The notes: generated from the sequence alone by a model not told the origin. Positions 41,831 through 51,945 are shown, numbered from the stretch's first letter. The stretch is 64,000 nucleotides of DNA from Bog-756 sp963704615 (GCA_963704615.1 OY969923.1:2728001-2792000); one strand, 5' to 3'. A program made the numbers and translations.

Positions 41831-42642
41831 CACCTCCGGCGGGCGGGATCCTGGCCACCGAGGTCTTCTCGGCCATTCAGGGCGAGGCCGCACTGGTGGG
41901 CGAGCGACAGGTCTTCGTTCGGCTCACCGGTTGCAACATCCGCTGCGCCTACTGCGATCAACCCGAGGCCCTCGAGAAGCGGGCCGGCCCGTGCCGCATC
42001 GAGCAGACCCCCGGACGGCGGAACTGGCGAGTGACGACAAGTCCACTTCCCGTCACCAGCTTGGTCGATGCGGTCGACGGTCTCTGGCAGCTGCTCCCCC
42101 ACCACTCGGTCAGCCTCACCGGGGGTGAACCACTGATGCAGGGCCACGCCGTGGTCGACCTGGCCCGACGGCTGGCCGCCGGGGGCCGTCCGCTGATGCT
42201 CGAAACCAACGGCACTCTGGTACCGGCTTTCCGGCGGGTCCTGCCCTGGATTGCTTACGTCAGCATGGACGTGAAGCTGGACAGCGTGGACCGTGCCCGG
42301 GTGGCCCCGGACACCCAGCGGCGCTTCCTCGACGCGGCGATCGACGCCGATGTCATCACCTGGGTCAAAGTGGTCATCGGGCCCACGACCGACCCGGCGG
42401 AGTTCGATCGGGCCATCGACATGGTGGCCGAGACGGCCGGACGCGCCATGCGGAGTTCGGAAGGCACGAGCACCGGTGGCGACCGCCGACTGGAGATCTT
42501 CCTTCAGCCGGTGACGCCGTTCGGGGCTGTCGCCTCAGCTCCCAGCCCCGACCAGGTCCTCGGACTCCAGGAGCGGGCACTGCGTCGCTACCCACGGGTG
42601 CGGGTGGTCCCCCAGACCCACCGGGCGATCGGCCAACTCTGA
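41827..42642 (+). CDS. queE: 7-carboxy-7-deazaguanine synthase
   Basis: Radical-SAM enzyme producing 7-carboxy-7-deazaguanine, the step before QueC. The cluster motif is CNIRCAYC (CX3CX2C) at about residues 38-45, preceded by FSAIQGEAALVGERQVFVRL and followed by the SLTGGEPLMQ loop and MLETNGTL. The ATG overlaps the queC stop as ATGA. QueD and GTP cyclohydrolase, also needed for this pathway, are not in the window. The final product (tRNA, DNA or small-molecule 7-deazapurine) is undetermined. Confidence 0.93.
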   Translation: MTPPAGGILATEVFSAIQGEAALVGERQVFVRLTGCNIRCAYCDQPEALEKRAGPCRIEQTPGRRNWRVTTSPLPVTSLVDAVDGLWQLLPHHSVSLTGGEPLMQGHAVVDLARRLAAGGRPLMLETNGTLVPAFRRVLPWIAYVSMDVKLDSVDRARVAPDTQRRFLDAAIDADVITWVKVVIGPTTDPAEFDRAIDMVAETAGRAMRSSEGTSTGGDRRLEIFLQPVTPFGAVASAPSPDQVLGLQERALRRYPRVRVVPQTHRAIGQL

Positions 42643-42726
42643 TCTGCCTCAGAGGTCGGAGCACGGGCGCAGGCCACCGAGTGATCGGCCGCAGCCCGGG
42701 ATGTCCCGGACCGCGGCCGACTCGTC

Positions 42727-43038
42727 CTACGCCTTGGCCAGCTTCGGGGCGGGGGCCTGACCGTTCACGATCTTCTTGAACGATGCGCCGGCGGAGACCT
42801 TGGGGCTCTTCGACGCCTTGATGGCGATGGTCTCGCCCGTCTGCGGGTTCCGACCCGAGCGTGCGGCGCGCTGTACCCGATCAAAGGTCAGAAAGCCGGT
42901 GATGACCACCTTCTCGCCCTTGGCCACATTGGCCACCACCACGTCCTCGAGACCGGCCAGCATGGACGAGACGTCCTTGACGGTCGAGCCGGAGTGGGCG
43001 GCCACAGCCGCGATGAGATCGGTTTTGGTGAGGGGCAC
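42727..43038 (-). CDS. HU-family nucleoid protein
   Basis: Small basic DNA-bending protein. LTKTDLIAAVAAHSG, VVITGFLTFDRV and the DNA-binding arm AARSGRNPQTGETIAIKASK are the HU pattern. GTG 43038 has GGAG 5 nt upstream. It lacks the long basic tail of the second HU-type protein at 53529-54215, so the genome has one short and one tailed HU in this window alone. Confidence 0.93.
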   Translation of the reverse strand: MPLTKTDLIAAVAAHSGSTVKDVSSMLAGLEDVVVANVAKGEKVVITGFLTFDRVQRAARSGRNPQTGETIAIKASKSPKVSAGASFKKIVNGQAPAPKLAKA

Positions 43039-43237
43039 AGTCTCTCCTTCGTGTTTGGGAACCCACAACAATGCACGATCTGAACACCCCGTGTGTGCAT
43101 TTGAGCCGAGACAGCCCGCCAGCGGGTGGGGAGAATGGCCCGGATCCGGGGGGCTCATGGGCCCGTGACACTTCCATTCGTCCTCGTCAGGTCCCTGTAT
43201 GGCGTCGCTGGTGGACCTCTGACAGTCTGGGCCGGCG

Positions 43238-44061
43238 ATGCCCTCGTCGACCCAACTTGCCGTCGCCGAGCACGTCCCCGAGGGGCTTGCGGACGGCACC
43301 CCGATCGTGGTCTTGGTCCACGGGTCCCTCGACCGCTCGACCAGCTTCGCCCGCGTCGTTCGCCGCCTGCGTGACCTCCCGACCGTCGTCTATGACCGCC
43401 GCGGCTACCACCGCTCGGGCCTGGCCCTGCCGCTCAACACCACCTTGGGCGGGCACATCGACGACCTCCTCGAGGTGATCGGCGGTCGACCGGCGGTGGT
43501 CGTCGGGCACAGCTACGGGGGGAACGTGGCCCTCGGTGCGGCTCTCCGCCAGGAGGGGGAAGCTCCGTCGTCGGCGTGGCCGCCTACGAGCCCCCGACCC
43601 CGTGGTTGGCGTCGGCGGGGCCGCCCGTCGCCGGGTCGGACGGTCGCCGCCCGTCTGTCGGTGGTGACTCGGACAGCGCTGCCGACGACGACCAAGCAGC
43701 GGAGCGATTCTTTCGCCGGATGGTCGGTGACGCGGCGTGGGAGCGGCTTCCCGAGGACACCCGGGCGGCCCGCCGAGCGGAGGGCCCGGCGCTTGCTGCC
43801 GAGCTCCGCGACATCCGCATGACCGAAGCCCCCTTCGATGTTTCCGCGCTGTCGGTCCCGGTCGTGTTCGCCCGAGGGGAGAACTCGACCCCGCGCCATC
43901 GTGAGTCGGTGGCCTGGCTGGCGGCACACACCCCGGGGGCCGAGTTGGTCGAGATCCCGGGTGCCGGGCACGGTGCCCACCTGACCCATCCCGACGCCTT
44001 CGCAGCCATGGCCCGCCACACCTTCCTCCGGGCCACCGGGATGGTGGAGACCGGAGCGTGA
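43238..44061 (+). pseudogene. Alpha/beta hydrolase, frameshifted
   Basis: The first part (43238 to about 43560) reads an alpha/beta hydrolase start with VVLVHGSLDRSTSFARVV and the nucleophile elbow VVGHSYGGNV. The fold then continues in another frame (VVGVAAYEPPTPW onward) with Asp in VFARGEN and His in GAGHGAHLTHP, ending at 44061. The break lies at a run of five G (43555-43559); one extra G restores a full-length protein. Either the gene is dead or the assembly lacks a base. The stop overlaps the next gene as GTGA. Confidence 0.8.
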
Positions 44062-44984
44062 ATGTCTTGGTGTCCGGGTCCTCGGGCCTGATCGGCACGG
44101 CACTCACCGACCGTCTCCTGGCGGACGGTCACACGGTGACCCGCCTGGTGCGGAGCCCGTCCGCCACCCAGGGACGCACCGGCACCGTCGACGTCCGCTG
44201 GGATCCCGACGCCGGTTACCTCGACCGGTCCGCCCTCGACGCCGCGGGTGGCCTTGACGGCGTGGTCCACCTGGCCGGTGCCGGCATCGGCGACCGGCGT
44301 TGGTCCGGGCCCCGCAAGAAGGTCCTCCTCGAGAGCCGATCCCACTCGACCTCGCTGCTGGTGGACGCCCTGGTCGGCCTGACCGCGCCGCCGGGCGTGC
44401 TGATCAGCGCGTCGGCGGTCGGCATCTACGGCAACCGGGGTGACGAGCAGCTGACCGAGGCGTCCGCCACCGGGAAGGGCTTCCTCGCCGATTTGTGCCG
44501 GTCATGGGAGTCGGCGACCGCACCGGCGGCCGACTCCGGCATCCGCACCGTGCTGTTGCGCACCGGCATCGTTCTCAGTCGAGCCGGTGGGGCCCTCGGC
44601 AAGCAGCTCCCTTTGTTCCGGCTGGGGCTCGGGGGCCGGATCGGGCCGGGCACCCAGTACCGGAGCTGGATCACCCTCGAAGACGAGATCGGGGTCATCA
44701 TCCACTGCCTCGGTAACGGCGACGTGGCCGGTCCGGTCAACGCCACCGCGCCGGCGCCGGCCACCGACGAGCGACTGGCCAAAGCCATCGGTGCCGCCCT
44801 TCACCGGCCCGCCGTGGTGGCCGTGCCCTCGATCGGGCTTCGGCTCATCCTCGGCTCGGAGATGGCGGACGAGCTCCTCCTCGCCGGTCAGCGCGTGCTG
44901 CCCGCGACGTTGACGTCGCAGGGCTACGCCTTCGCCCACAGCGACCTTGACGAAGCAGTCCGGTCGGTGCTCGTGCCCAGCTGA
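44058..44984 (+). CDS. TIGR01777-family SDR (nucleoside-diphosphate-sugar epimerase-like, YfcH)
   Basis: Rossmann-fold NAD(P)-binding protein. The N-terminal VSGSSGLIGTAL is the dinucleotide loop; VHLAGAGIGDRRW, SASAVGIYGNRGDE and the GPVNATAPAP segment define the TIGR01777 family. The C-terminal DUF1731-like helical part (GSEMADELLLAGQRVLP) is present. Precise substrate is unknown. It overlaps the frameshifted hydrolase by 4 nt, so both were in one operon. Confidence 0.88.
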   Translation: MNVLVSGSSGLIGTALTDRLLADGHTVTRLVRSPSATQGRTGTVDVRWDPDAGYLDRSALDAAGGLDGVVHLAGAGIGDRRWSGPRKKVLLESRSHSTSLLVDALVGLTAPPGVLISASAVGIYGNRGDEQLTEASATGKGFLADLCRSWESATAPAADSGIRTVLLRTGIVLSRAGGALGKQLPLFRLGLGGRIGPGTQYRSWITLEDEIGVIIHCLGNGDVAGPVNATAPAPATDERLAKAIGAALHRPAVVAVPSIGLRLILGSEMADELLLAGQRVLPATLTSQGYAFAHSDLDEAVRSVLVPS

Positions 44985-45097
44985 GGAGTGGTGCCGGTGC
45001 CCCGACCTCGGATCGGGAGAACCCGGATCCGAAAACCCAGGGTTACGCTGTCGGGGACCCGGGCCTGGTGGCTCGGCCCTAGAAAAGGACGGACACC

Positions 45098-46357
45098 TTG
45101 GCCAGCGCTGTGACCAGCCAGGACGAATCGCAGTCCCGCGACGGAGTGGCGATCAGCATCGAGGAGTTCACGGGCGAGGCCCGAGAGTTCCTGGACGGCC
45201 ACGCGGCCAAGCGTCCCCCGGAGACCTTCGTCTGGGGCGAGGGATCGGACAAAGTCAGCCTTTTCCCCGAGAGGACCCGCGAGCAAGAGGCCGCTGAGTT
45301 GGCGGCCGCCCGCTCCTGGGCCCAGGCCGTGTTCGATGCCGGCTTCGGGTGGATCACAGGACCACCGGCCTATGGCGGACGCGGGCTGCCTCGCGACTAC
45401 CAGCGTACCTTCGCCACCCTGGCCTCCGAGTACAAGACGCCGTCCATGGCCGTCTACGGGATCGGGTTGGGCATGGTCGCCCCCACCATCCTCGCCCATG
45501 CCACCGACGCGGTGAAGGAGGCCACCCTGCGGCCGATGTACCGGGGCGACATCGTGGCCTGCCAGTTGTTCAGCGAGCCGTCATCGGGGTCTGACCTGGC
45601 CTCGCTCCAGACCCGGGCCGAACGCGACGGCGACGAATGGGTCATCAACGGTCAGAAGGTGTGGACGTCGGGGGCTCATCTGTCAGACATCGGCGAGATC
45701 ATCTGCCGCACCGATCCCGATCTGGAAAAGCACCGCGGACTCACCGGGTTCGTCGTGGCCATGGACGCCCCCGGGGTGGAGGTCCGTCCCCTGCGACAGA
45801 TGACCGGGGGGGCCTCGTTCAACGAGGTGTTCTTCACCGACGTCCGGGTGCCCGACTCCTACCGGTTGGGTGATGTGAACGGGGGCTGGACGGTGGCTCT
45901 GACCACCCTCATGAACGAGCGGGCAGCCATCGGCGGGGGCGGGGGTGGCCTCGGACTGCCCACCACCACCCGGCTGATCGAGTTGGCCCGGATCACCGGC
46001 CGGGCCAGCGACCCGCTGATCCGCCAACAGTTGGCCACCGTGATCGTCAACGAGCGCGTCGCCCGCTACACGAACCTGCGGGCCATGGCCAAGATGGCGG
46101 TGGGCCAGCTGCCCGGGCCGGAGATGTCACTAGCCAAGTTGTCACTGACCGCCAACATGGTGCGCACCTGCGACCTCGTCTCGGCCATCCTCGGTCCCGC
46201 CCTGGTGGCCGACACTGGGGCCTGGGGTACCTACGCCTGGTCCGATCTCCTCCTCGGCGTCCCTGGCATGCGCATCGCCGGAGGCAGCGACGAGATCCTG
46301 CACAACATCATCGGTGAGCGGGTGCTCGGTCTGCCCAAGGAGCCGGCACCCCGCTAG
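45098..46357 (+). CDS. Acyl-CoA dehydrogenase
   Basis: Second FAD acyl-CoA dehydrogenase of the window, unlike the first in sequence. FAD/substrate motifs are CQLFSEPSSGSDLASLQ, VINGQKVWTSGAH and RIAGGSDEILHNIIGERVLGL. The medium-chain catalytic Glu position is Gly (AGGSDE), while LMNERAAI offers a Glu at the alternative helix-G site. The start is TTG 45098 with AAGGA nearby. Substrate unknown; the neighbouring rnhB is convergent. Confidence 0.92.
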   Translation: MASAVTSQDESQSRDGVAISIEEFTGEAREFLDGHAAKRPPETFVWGEGSDKVSLFPERTREQEAAELAAARSWAQAVFDAGFGWITGPPAYGGRGLPRDYQRTFATLASEYKTPSMAVYGIGLGMVAPTILAHATDAVKEATLRPMYRGDIVACQLFSEPSSGSDLASLQTRAERDGDEWVINGQKVWTSGAHLSDIGEIICRTDPDLEKHRGLTGFVVAMDAPGVEVRPLRQMTGGASFNEVFFTDVRVPDSYRLGDVNGGWTVALTTLMNERAAIGGGGGGLGLPTTTRLIELARITGRASDPLIRQQLATVIVNERVARYTNLRAMAKMAVGQLPGPEMSLAKLSLTANMVRTCDLVSAILGPALVADTGAWGTYAWSDLLLGVPGMRIAGGSDEILHNIIGERVLGLPKEPAPR

Positions 46358-46382
46358 CCGTCGGCGAGGGCGGGCGGCGGGC

Positions 46383-47138
46383 CTAGCGAAAGGCGAGATC
46401 GTCCACGAACGACCACGAGCGCCGGTGGAGTGAGGTGAGCCCAAATCCGGCCAGGGCGGTGCGGTGGACCGGGCTCGGGTAGCCCTTGTTGGAGTCGAAG
46501 TCGAAGCCGGGGAAACTGGCCGCCATGGACCGCATGAGGCGATCTCGGGTGACCTTGGCCACGATCGAGGCGGCGGCGACGGACACGCAATGAGCGTCAC
46601 CCTTGACCACCGTCCGGACCTCCGGTGCTCCCAACGCTGCTGCGGGCACTTTGACGTCCGCCGCCTGCGGTTCGCTTACGTAATCGAAACCGCCATCCAT
46701 CACCACCACCTCGGGGGGCAAGGCCAGGCCACGGAGCGCCCGCTGCGCGGCCAACCGCAAGGCCGCAGTCATCCCCAGGCGATCGCAGTCCCCGGCACCA
46801 ACGTGCCCGACCGCCCACCCCGCGCACCACTCGGTCACCTTGGGAAAAAGGGCCTCACGACTCTCCTCGTCGAGAAGCTTCGAGTCGCACAGGCCCTTCG
46901 GCGGACGCCCCCTGTCGGGAAACACCACCACCCCCACCGAGACCGGGCCAGCCCAGGCGCCGCGTCCCACTTCGTCGAGTCCAACCACCACCCCGAAACC
47001 TTCGTCGGTCAGCGATCGCTCGATTCGGTCGTGCGGCCTTGGCTTGGAGGAGCGGCGACGCGTGGCCGGCGACGGGGCGGCCCTCGAGATCGGCATCGTC
47101 GTCGCCGACCGCTGGCGTGTGCCGGGTTCCCGTCCCAC
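46383..47138 (-). CDS. rnhB: Ribonuclease HII
   Basis: Cleaves RNA in RNA-DNA hybrids and at single ribonucleotides in DNA. VVGLDEVGRGAWAGPV carries the Asp-Glu pair, with KGLCDSKLLDEESRE, EVVVMDGGF and SIVAKVTRDRLM completing the RNase HII pattern. I kept GTG 47138, with GGGGAGG about 13 nt upstream and 21 nt after the ligase stop; ATG 47096 would remove 14 unconserved residues. Confidence 0.93.
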   Translation of the reverse strand: MGREPGTRQRSATTMPISRAAPSPATRRRSSKPRPHDRIERSLTDEGFGVVVGLDEVGRGAWAGPVSVGVVVFPDRGRPPKGLCDSKLLDEESREALFPKVTEWCAGWAVGHVGAGDCDRLGMTAALRLAAQRALRGLALPPEVVVMDGGFDYVSEPQAADVKVPAAALGAPEVRTVVKGDAHCVSVAAASIVAKVTRDRLMRSMAASFPGFDFDSNKGYPSPVHRTALAGFGLTSLHRRSWSFVDDLAFR

Positions 47139-47159
47139 CGCTGCGAACCTACCTCCCCG

Positions 47160-48701
47160 TCAGCGCCCGAGCTGGCTTCTCACCACCTTGCCCAAAGAGT
47201 TGCGGGGAAGCTCCTCCACGATGTGAACCAACCTCGGCCGCTTGTAGGCGGCCAAGGTGGAGGCGCCGAACTCGGCCATTTCCTCCTCCGTAGGGGGCAC
47301 GCCGTCGGACACGATCCACGCGGTGACCACCTCACCCCACTCATCGGACGGCGTGCCGGTCACCGCCACGTCGGCCACTCGTGGATGCTTGGCCAGGACA
47401 TCCTCGACCTCACTGGGGTAGACGTTGAAGCCCCCCGAGATGATCAGGTCCTTCGATCGTCCGCGGAGGGCCACATAGCCGTCATCGTCGGCCCCGATGT
47501 CTCCGGTCCGGAACCACGGAGGTCCATCGTCGAGGGTGGTGAAGGCGTCGGCGTCGGCCGCCGGCCTCTGCCAATAGCCGCCGAACACATTGGGCCCGCG
47601 GACCAGGATCTCCTCTGCCACGCCGAACTGGAGCTCCACGCCGGGCAGGGGGAAGCCCACCGTCCCGGCCCGGCGCTCGCCGTCCACGGGGTTGGAGGTG
47701 TCCATCAGGGTCTCGGTCATCCCGTAGCGCTCCAGCACCACCAAACCGAGGGCCGCACTGGCTGCGGCGTGGAGATCGGGGGGCAGGGGTGCGGATCCGG
47801 AAACGGCGAGACGCAGGTGCCCGAGGTCGGAGGCCCGCCCCGACGAAACCAGGCGGTGGTACATGGTGGGGACACCGAAGAACATCGAAGCGCGATCGTC
47901 GGACGCGGACTCGGCCACCGCCGCAGGATCGAATCCGGGGAGCAGCACCGCCGAGGCACCCGCCAACAATGTTCCGTACACGCCGACGCACAGGCCGTGG
48001 GCGTGGAACAGGGGGAGGCAATGGACCAGGCGGTCCTCGGGGCCCCAACGCCAGGCGATCCTCACCGCCTCGGCGCCCGCCAGCAGGTTGCAGTGGCGCA
48101 GCACGGCCCCTTTGGGCAGGCCGGTTGTTCCCGAGGTGTAGCAGATGAGGGCCAGGTCCTCGGGGGCGGCTCGGTCGAGGGGGCCGGGATCGCCGTCGGG
48201 AAGGTCCACGTCGGGGCTGGTGACCAACCGCGGCCCTCCTGAGGTCCGTCGGACCCACGTCGCCTGGTCGGCGCGCTCCACGATGGCGGCCGCGGGACGG
48301 ACGTCATCGATGATGTGACGCAGTTCGCGCTCGGTGTAGGCAGTATTGGCGGGGACCACCACCAACCCGGCCCGCAGGGCGGCGACGTGGGCGACCAGAG
48401 CGGGGACCGACGACGAGGTGGACCAGACCACCCGATCGCCCGGCTGGAGGCCGGCGCCCGACAGTCGGCCGGCGATCCGCCGGGTGGCGGCGTCGAATTC
48501 CCCGGCCGTCCACCATCGCCCACCGGTCCCCCGATCGACCGAACCCGGTCCATCCGTCGGACCATCCGCTCCCTTCCACAGCGGCGCTCGCGGATCGTCA
48601 CGCCATCGCGCCGACCATGCCAGCATCAAGGTCCCCGAAGCCACCAGGTCGCCTGCGGCCAGGTCAGAGCCCACAGGCAGGTGCTCACGCCAGTGACGCA
48701 C
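47160..48701 (-). CDS. Acyl-CoA synthetase (AMP-forming)
   Basis: ANL-family enzyme activating a carboxylate to its CoA thioester. The AMP loop is CYTSGTTGLPKGAVL, with LPLFHAHGL, VLERYGMTET, WFRTGDIGADDDGYV, SKDLIISGGFNVYP and the C-terminal NSLGKVVRSQL carrying the catalytic Lys. GTG 48701 has GGGAGGAG 4-5 nt upstream and gives 513 aa. The upstream open frame is Arg/Pro-rich and not conserved. Sequence resembles malonyl-CoA or long-chain acyl-CoA ligases; the substrate is not certain. Confidence 0.92.
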   Translation of the reverse strand: MRHWREHLPVGSDLAAGDLVASGTLMLAWSARWRDDPRAPLWKGADGPTDGPGSVDRGTGGRWWTAGEFDAATRRIAGRLSGAGLQPGDRVVWSTSSSVPALVAHVAALRAGLVVVPANTAYTERELRHIIDDVRPAAAIVERADQATWVRRTSGGPRLVTSPDVDLPDGDPGPLDRAAPEDLALICYTSGTTGLPKGAVLRHCNLLAGAEAVRIAWRWGPEDRLVHCLPLFHAHGLCVGVYGTLLAGASAVLLPGFDPAAVAESASDDRASMFFGVPTMYHRLVSSGRASDLGHLRLAVSGSAPLPPDLHAAASAALGLVVLERYGMTETLMDTSNPVDGERRAGTVGFPLPGVELQFGVAEEILVRGPNVFGGYWQRPAADADAFTTLDDGPPWFRTGDIGADDDGYVALRGRSKDLIISGGFNVYPSEVEDVLAKHPRVADVAVTGTPSDEWGEVVTAWIVSDGVPPTEEEMAEFGASTLAAYKRPRLVHIVEELPRNSLGKVVRSQLGR

Positions 48702-49035
48702 GGAACTCCTCCCTTGTCTCATCCCGACTTTCTTCTCCTCGCCGACCCTGCGCCGGCCCCGATCGGCGGCCCGTGTCGGTCTCGGCATCGGTTCGACGGT
48801 CGAGGAGGAGGGGGGGACCGGCACCGATGTCCGGTCGAGCGATCCCAAAGTCTTAGCGGAAATCCGACCCGGCTCCGTTCCACCGTCCAGGCCCGGCCGT
48901 CGCCCGGGCCGCGATGGGTCGGCCCACGGCGCCCACCAACTCTGATACACCGGAGGGGACCGCCGGTTGTGCTCGGCGATCGGAGCCGGCCATCATCGGG
49001 TCGGGGCACGATGTCGGACGGAAAGGGAATCCCAC
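48702..49035. other. Divergent intergenic region, acyl-CoA ligase / GH38
   Basis: A 334-base gap between divergent genes. Frames across it are Arg/Pro/Gly-rich antisense artefacts. I see no strong hairpin, repeat or TANNNT-plus-start arrangement; both flanking genes have ribosome-binding sites, so their promoters lie inside this stretch but cannot be placed confidently. Confidence 0.4.
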
Positions 49036-51801
49036 ATGGGACCGACGCAAGGGGCGGACTTCGGCCCTCAAGGGCCTGGTCAGGGCGATGACGCACCGGC
49101 CGACGGTGCAGTGAGCGAACCTCGGCGCATCGCCGTTGTCCCCCACACCCACTGGGATCGCGAGTGGTACGACCCCTTCCAGATCTTCCGCCTCAAGCTG
49201 GTGGCCACCATCGACGACCTGCTCGATCAGATGGAGGAAGACGGGTCGTACAGCCATTTCCTCCTCGACGGACAGCTGGCCGTCCTCGATGACTATCTCG
49301 AGATCCGGCCCGAGAACGAGGACCGCCTGGGCGCGTTGGCCGCCGCCGGTCGCCTCAGCATCGGTCCGTGGTACATCCTGATGGACGAGTTTCTGGTGTC
49401 GGGCGAGACAATCATCCGAAACCTGCAGGCCGGTATCCGCCGTGGCAGTGATTTCGGCGGGGTGATGGAGGTCGGCTACCTGCCGGACATGTTCGGCCAC
49501 GTGGCCCAGATGCCCCAGATCCTGTCTCTGGCCGGTTTCGAGCACGCCGTGGTGTGGCGGGGCGTGCCATCGGCCATCGACAGGTCGGCGTTCCGCTGGC
49601 ACGCCCCGGATGGCTCGACTGTGCGGGCCGAGTACCTGGTGGCCGGGTACGGCAACGGTGCCGCGCTCCCCGACGACGCCAAGGCTCTGGTTCGCCGCCT
49701 CCGTTCGCTCAACGAGGAATTCGAACCGTTCCTCCGCCCGGACGACCCGCTCCTGTTGATGAACGGCACCGACCACCAACCGCCCCAACCTTGGCTGGGG
49801 CGGGTCGTCTACGAAGCCAACCAGGTGCAGGACGATTTCGAGCTGGCCATCTCGTCGTTGCCCGACTATCTCGAGAGCGCCCCCCGAGCCGGCCTGCCGG
49901 AATGGCACGGCGAGCTGCGTTCGGGTGCACGCGCCAACATCTTGATGGGCGTGGCCTCCAACCGGGTCGACGTCAAGCAGGCCGCGGCCCGGGCCGAGCG
50001 ATCGCTCGAGGCGTTGGCCGAGCCCCTGTCCGCGCTGTTCCTGCCGGCGGACGGGTGGCCGACCCCGTTCCTGCGGGTGGCCTGGACGTCGATGATCCGC
50101 AACTCGGCCCACGATTCGATCTGCGCATGCTCGGCCGACGACGTGGTCGACGCCGTTCTCCACCGTTACGCCGAGGCGCGCCACATCGGCGAAGGACTGA
50201 CCGAGGCGGCCGTTTCCGCCCTGGCCAGATCCATGGCCACCGCGGGCCCGGTGGTGGTCAATCCGTCGGCACGGGCCCGGACCGGCATGGTCGAAGTGGT
50301 GGTCCCCGGGACCGGCCAGCCCGGACCCGATGTCCAGGTCCTCTCCGAGCGCGCCGGATTGCCGGGATCGATGACCCTCGAAGGCGAGACCCTGCGCACC
50401 ATGCTCGGCCTCATCCAGGGCACCCGCATCGCTGACGACGCCTACATCACCGACGTCACCATGGCCGAGGACGAGACGGGGCTGGACATCACCATCCGGG
50501 TCGGCACCGAGCCCCGCGAGGGGGTCCCGGTGGAAGAGATCAAACGGGAGCTGTACACCCGCCTCAGTGCTCGCCCCGACACCGAGGTCCGCCTCAGCCT
50601 CGACCAGCCCCCGACCCGCCGCATTCTGGGCCGCCAGGAGGAGGTACCCGGGTTCGGGTGGGCGCGGTTCGCCCCGGCCCGGCTTCGCCATCCCGCCGCC
50701 GCCGACGCCGGCGCCCCAGGCGGGTTGAGCTTGAGCAACGGCCTGGTCTCGGTGGTCATCGACCCCGACGACGGCACGTTCTCCATCAACGGCCTGCCCG
50801 GCTTCGGGCGGCTGGTCGACAGCGGGGACTTCGGGGACACCTACAACTACTCTCCCCCGGCGGTCGACACCGTCGTGGACGTCCCCGATGCGGTGGCGGT
50901 GGCTCTGGATGATGAGGGCCCCGTCCGAGCCAGCGCGACGATCACGTCCACCTTCACCTGGCCTGAACGGGTCGACGAGGACACCAAATCCCGGGTGGGG
51001 AGCCGGCAGGTGACCATCGAGACCTCCCTCGAGGTCAGGGCCGACGATCCGGCGCTGCGGGTGCGCACCCGCTTCGACAACCCGTGTCGGGACCACCGTC
51101 TGCGCGTCCATCTCCCCCTGCCCGAGCCGGCCGCCACCTCCGCAGCCGAGTGCGCCTTCACCATCGTCGAGAGAGGCCTGGTGGCCGAGGGACGGATCGA
51201 GGAGTTCGGGACGCCTACCTTCCCGGCCCGGCGGTTCGTGTCGAGCGGCGGACTCACCGTGGTCCACGACGGTGTCATGGAGTATGAGCTGATCGACATC
51301 GAGAGCGGGGACGGAACCGACATCGGAGGGGACCGAGCCACCACTCTGGCGCTCACCCTGGTGCGTGCGACGGGCATGTTGTCGCGGCTGGGCATGACCA
51401 CCCGCCCGATGTCGGCCGGACCGATCACGCCTCTCGCCGGTCCCCAGATGATCGGACCAGTCGAGGCCAACTACGCCATCGGAGTGGGAGCTCTCGATCC
51501 CTGTCGCATGGCCGAGGGCGTGCTGGTCCCCCTGGTGACCGCGGCCTCCTTCGGTGGCGGCACCCGGCCCGACCGCGGGTCAGAGCTCTCGGTGGACGGC
51601 GCCGAGGTGTCCGCCCTGCGGCGCCAGGCCGGTCAGCTCGAGGTTCGGGTGTTCAACCCACGCTCGACTCCCACCACGGTCGAGATCGCCGGGCGGTCCG
51701 GATGGCTCGTCGATCTCCGGGGCCAGCCGATCACACCCTTCGACGGGCAGTTCGATCTCCGGGCTCACGGCATCGCCACCGCCCTGCTCGACGGGGGCTG
51801 A
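49036..51801 (+). CDS. Glycoside hydrolase family 38 alpha-mannosidase
   Basis: Retaining alpha-mannosidase, likely of the MngB/bacterial type. The zinc and catalytic residues lie in VVPHTHWDREWYDPF near the start and in VGYLPDMFGHVAQMPQIL, whose Asp is the nucleophile. MIRNSAHDSICACSADDVV and the C-terminal beta domains (VHLPLPEP, then ITPFDGQF) complete a 921-aa protein. No signal peptide is seen, so cytoplasmic action is likely. AGGGA lies about 8 nt before ATG 49036. Specificity (mannosylglycerate, N-glycan or other) cannot be decided. Confidence 0.93.
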   Translation: MGPTQGADFGPQGPGQGDDAPADGAVSEPRRIAVVPHTHWDREWYDPFQIFRLKLVATIDDLLDQMEEDGSYSHFLLDGQLAVLDDYLEIRPENEDRLGALAAAGRLSIGPWYILMDEFLVSGETIIRNLQAGIRRGSDFGGVMEVGYLPDMFGHVAQMPQILSLAGFEHAVVWRGVPSAIDRSAFRWHAPDGSTVRAEYLVAGYGNGAALPDDAKALVRRLRSLNEEFEPFLRPDDPLLLMNGTDHQPPQPWLGRVVYEANQVQDDFELAISSLPDYLESAPRAGLPEWHGELRSGARANILMGVASNRVDVKQAAARAERSLEALAEPLSALFLPADGWPTPFLRVAWTSMIRNSAHDSICACSADDVVDAVLHRYAEARHIGEGLTEAAVSALARSMATAGPVVVNPSARARTGMVEVVVPGTGQPGPDVQVLSERAGLPGSMTLEGETLRTMLGLIQGTRIADDAYITDVTMAEDETGLDITIRVGTEPREGVPVEEIKRELYTRLSARPDTEVRLSLDQPPTRRILGRQEEVPGFGWARFAPARLRHPAAADAGAPGGLSLSNGLVSVVIDPDDGTFSINGLPGFGRLVDSGDFGDTYNYSPPAVDTVVDVPDAVAVALDDEGPVRASATITSTFTWPERVDEDTKSRVGSRQVTIETSLEVRADDPALRVRTRFDNPCRDHRLRVHLPLPEPAATSAAECAFTIVERGLVAEGRIEEFGTPTFPARRFVSSGGLTVVHDGVMEYELIDIESGDGTDIGGDRATTLALTLVRATGMLSRLGMTTRPMSAGPITPLAGPQMIGPVEANYAIGVGALDPCRMAEGVLVPLVTAASFGGGTRPDRGSELSVDGAEVSALRRQAGQLEVRVFNPRSTPTTVEIAGRSGWLVDLRGQPITPFDGQFDLRAHGIATALLDGG

Positions 51802-51945
51802 GCCGGTTTCATCCGCGGCCTCGTCAGCCGACGACAATCTGGCTGCACATCGACCCCTCAGCGCCCGAACTCCGGGGATCGCCGAGAAGCGGTCGTCCCT
51901 CCGCCGTCTGGCGCTCTCGGCCGGTGGGTCGACAGGAAGCCCACC

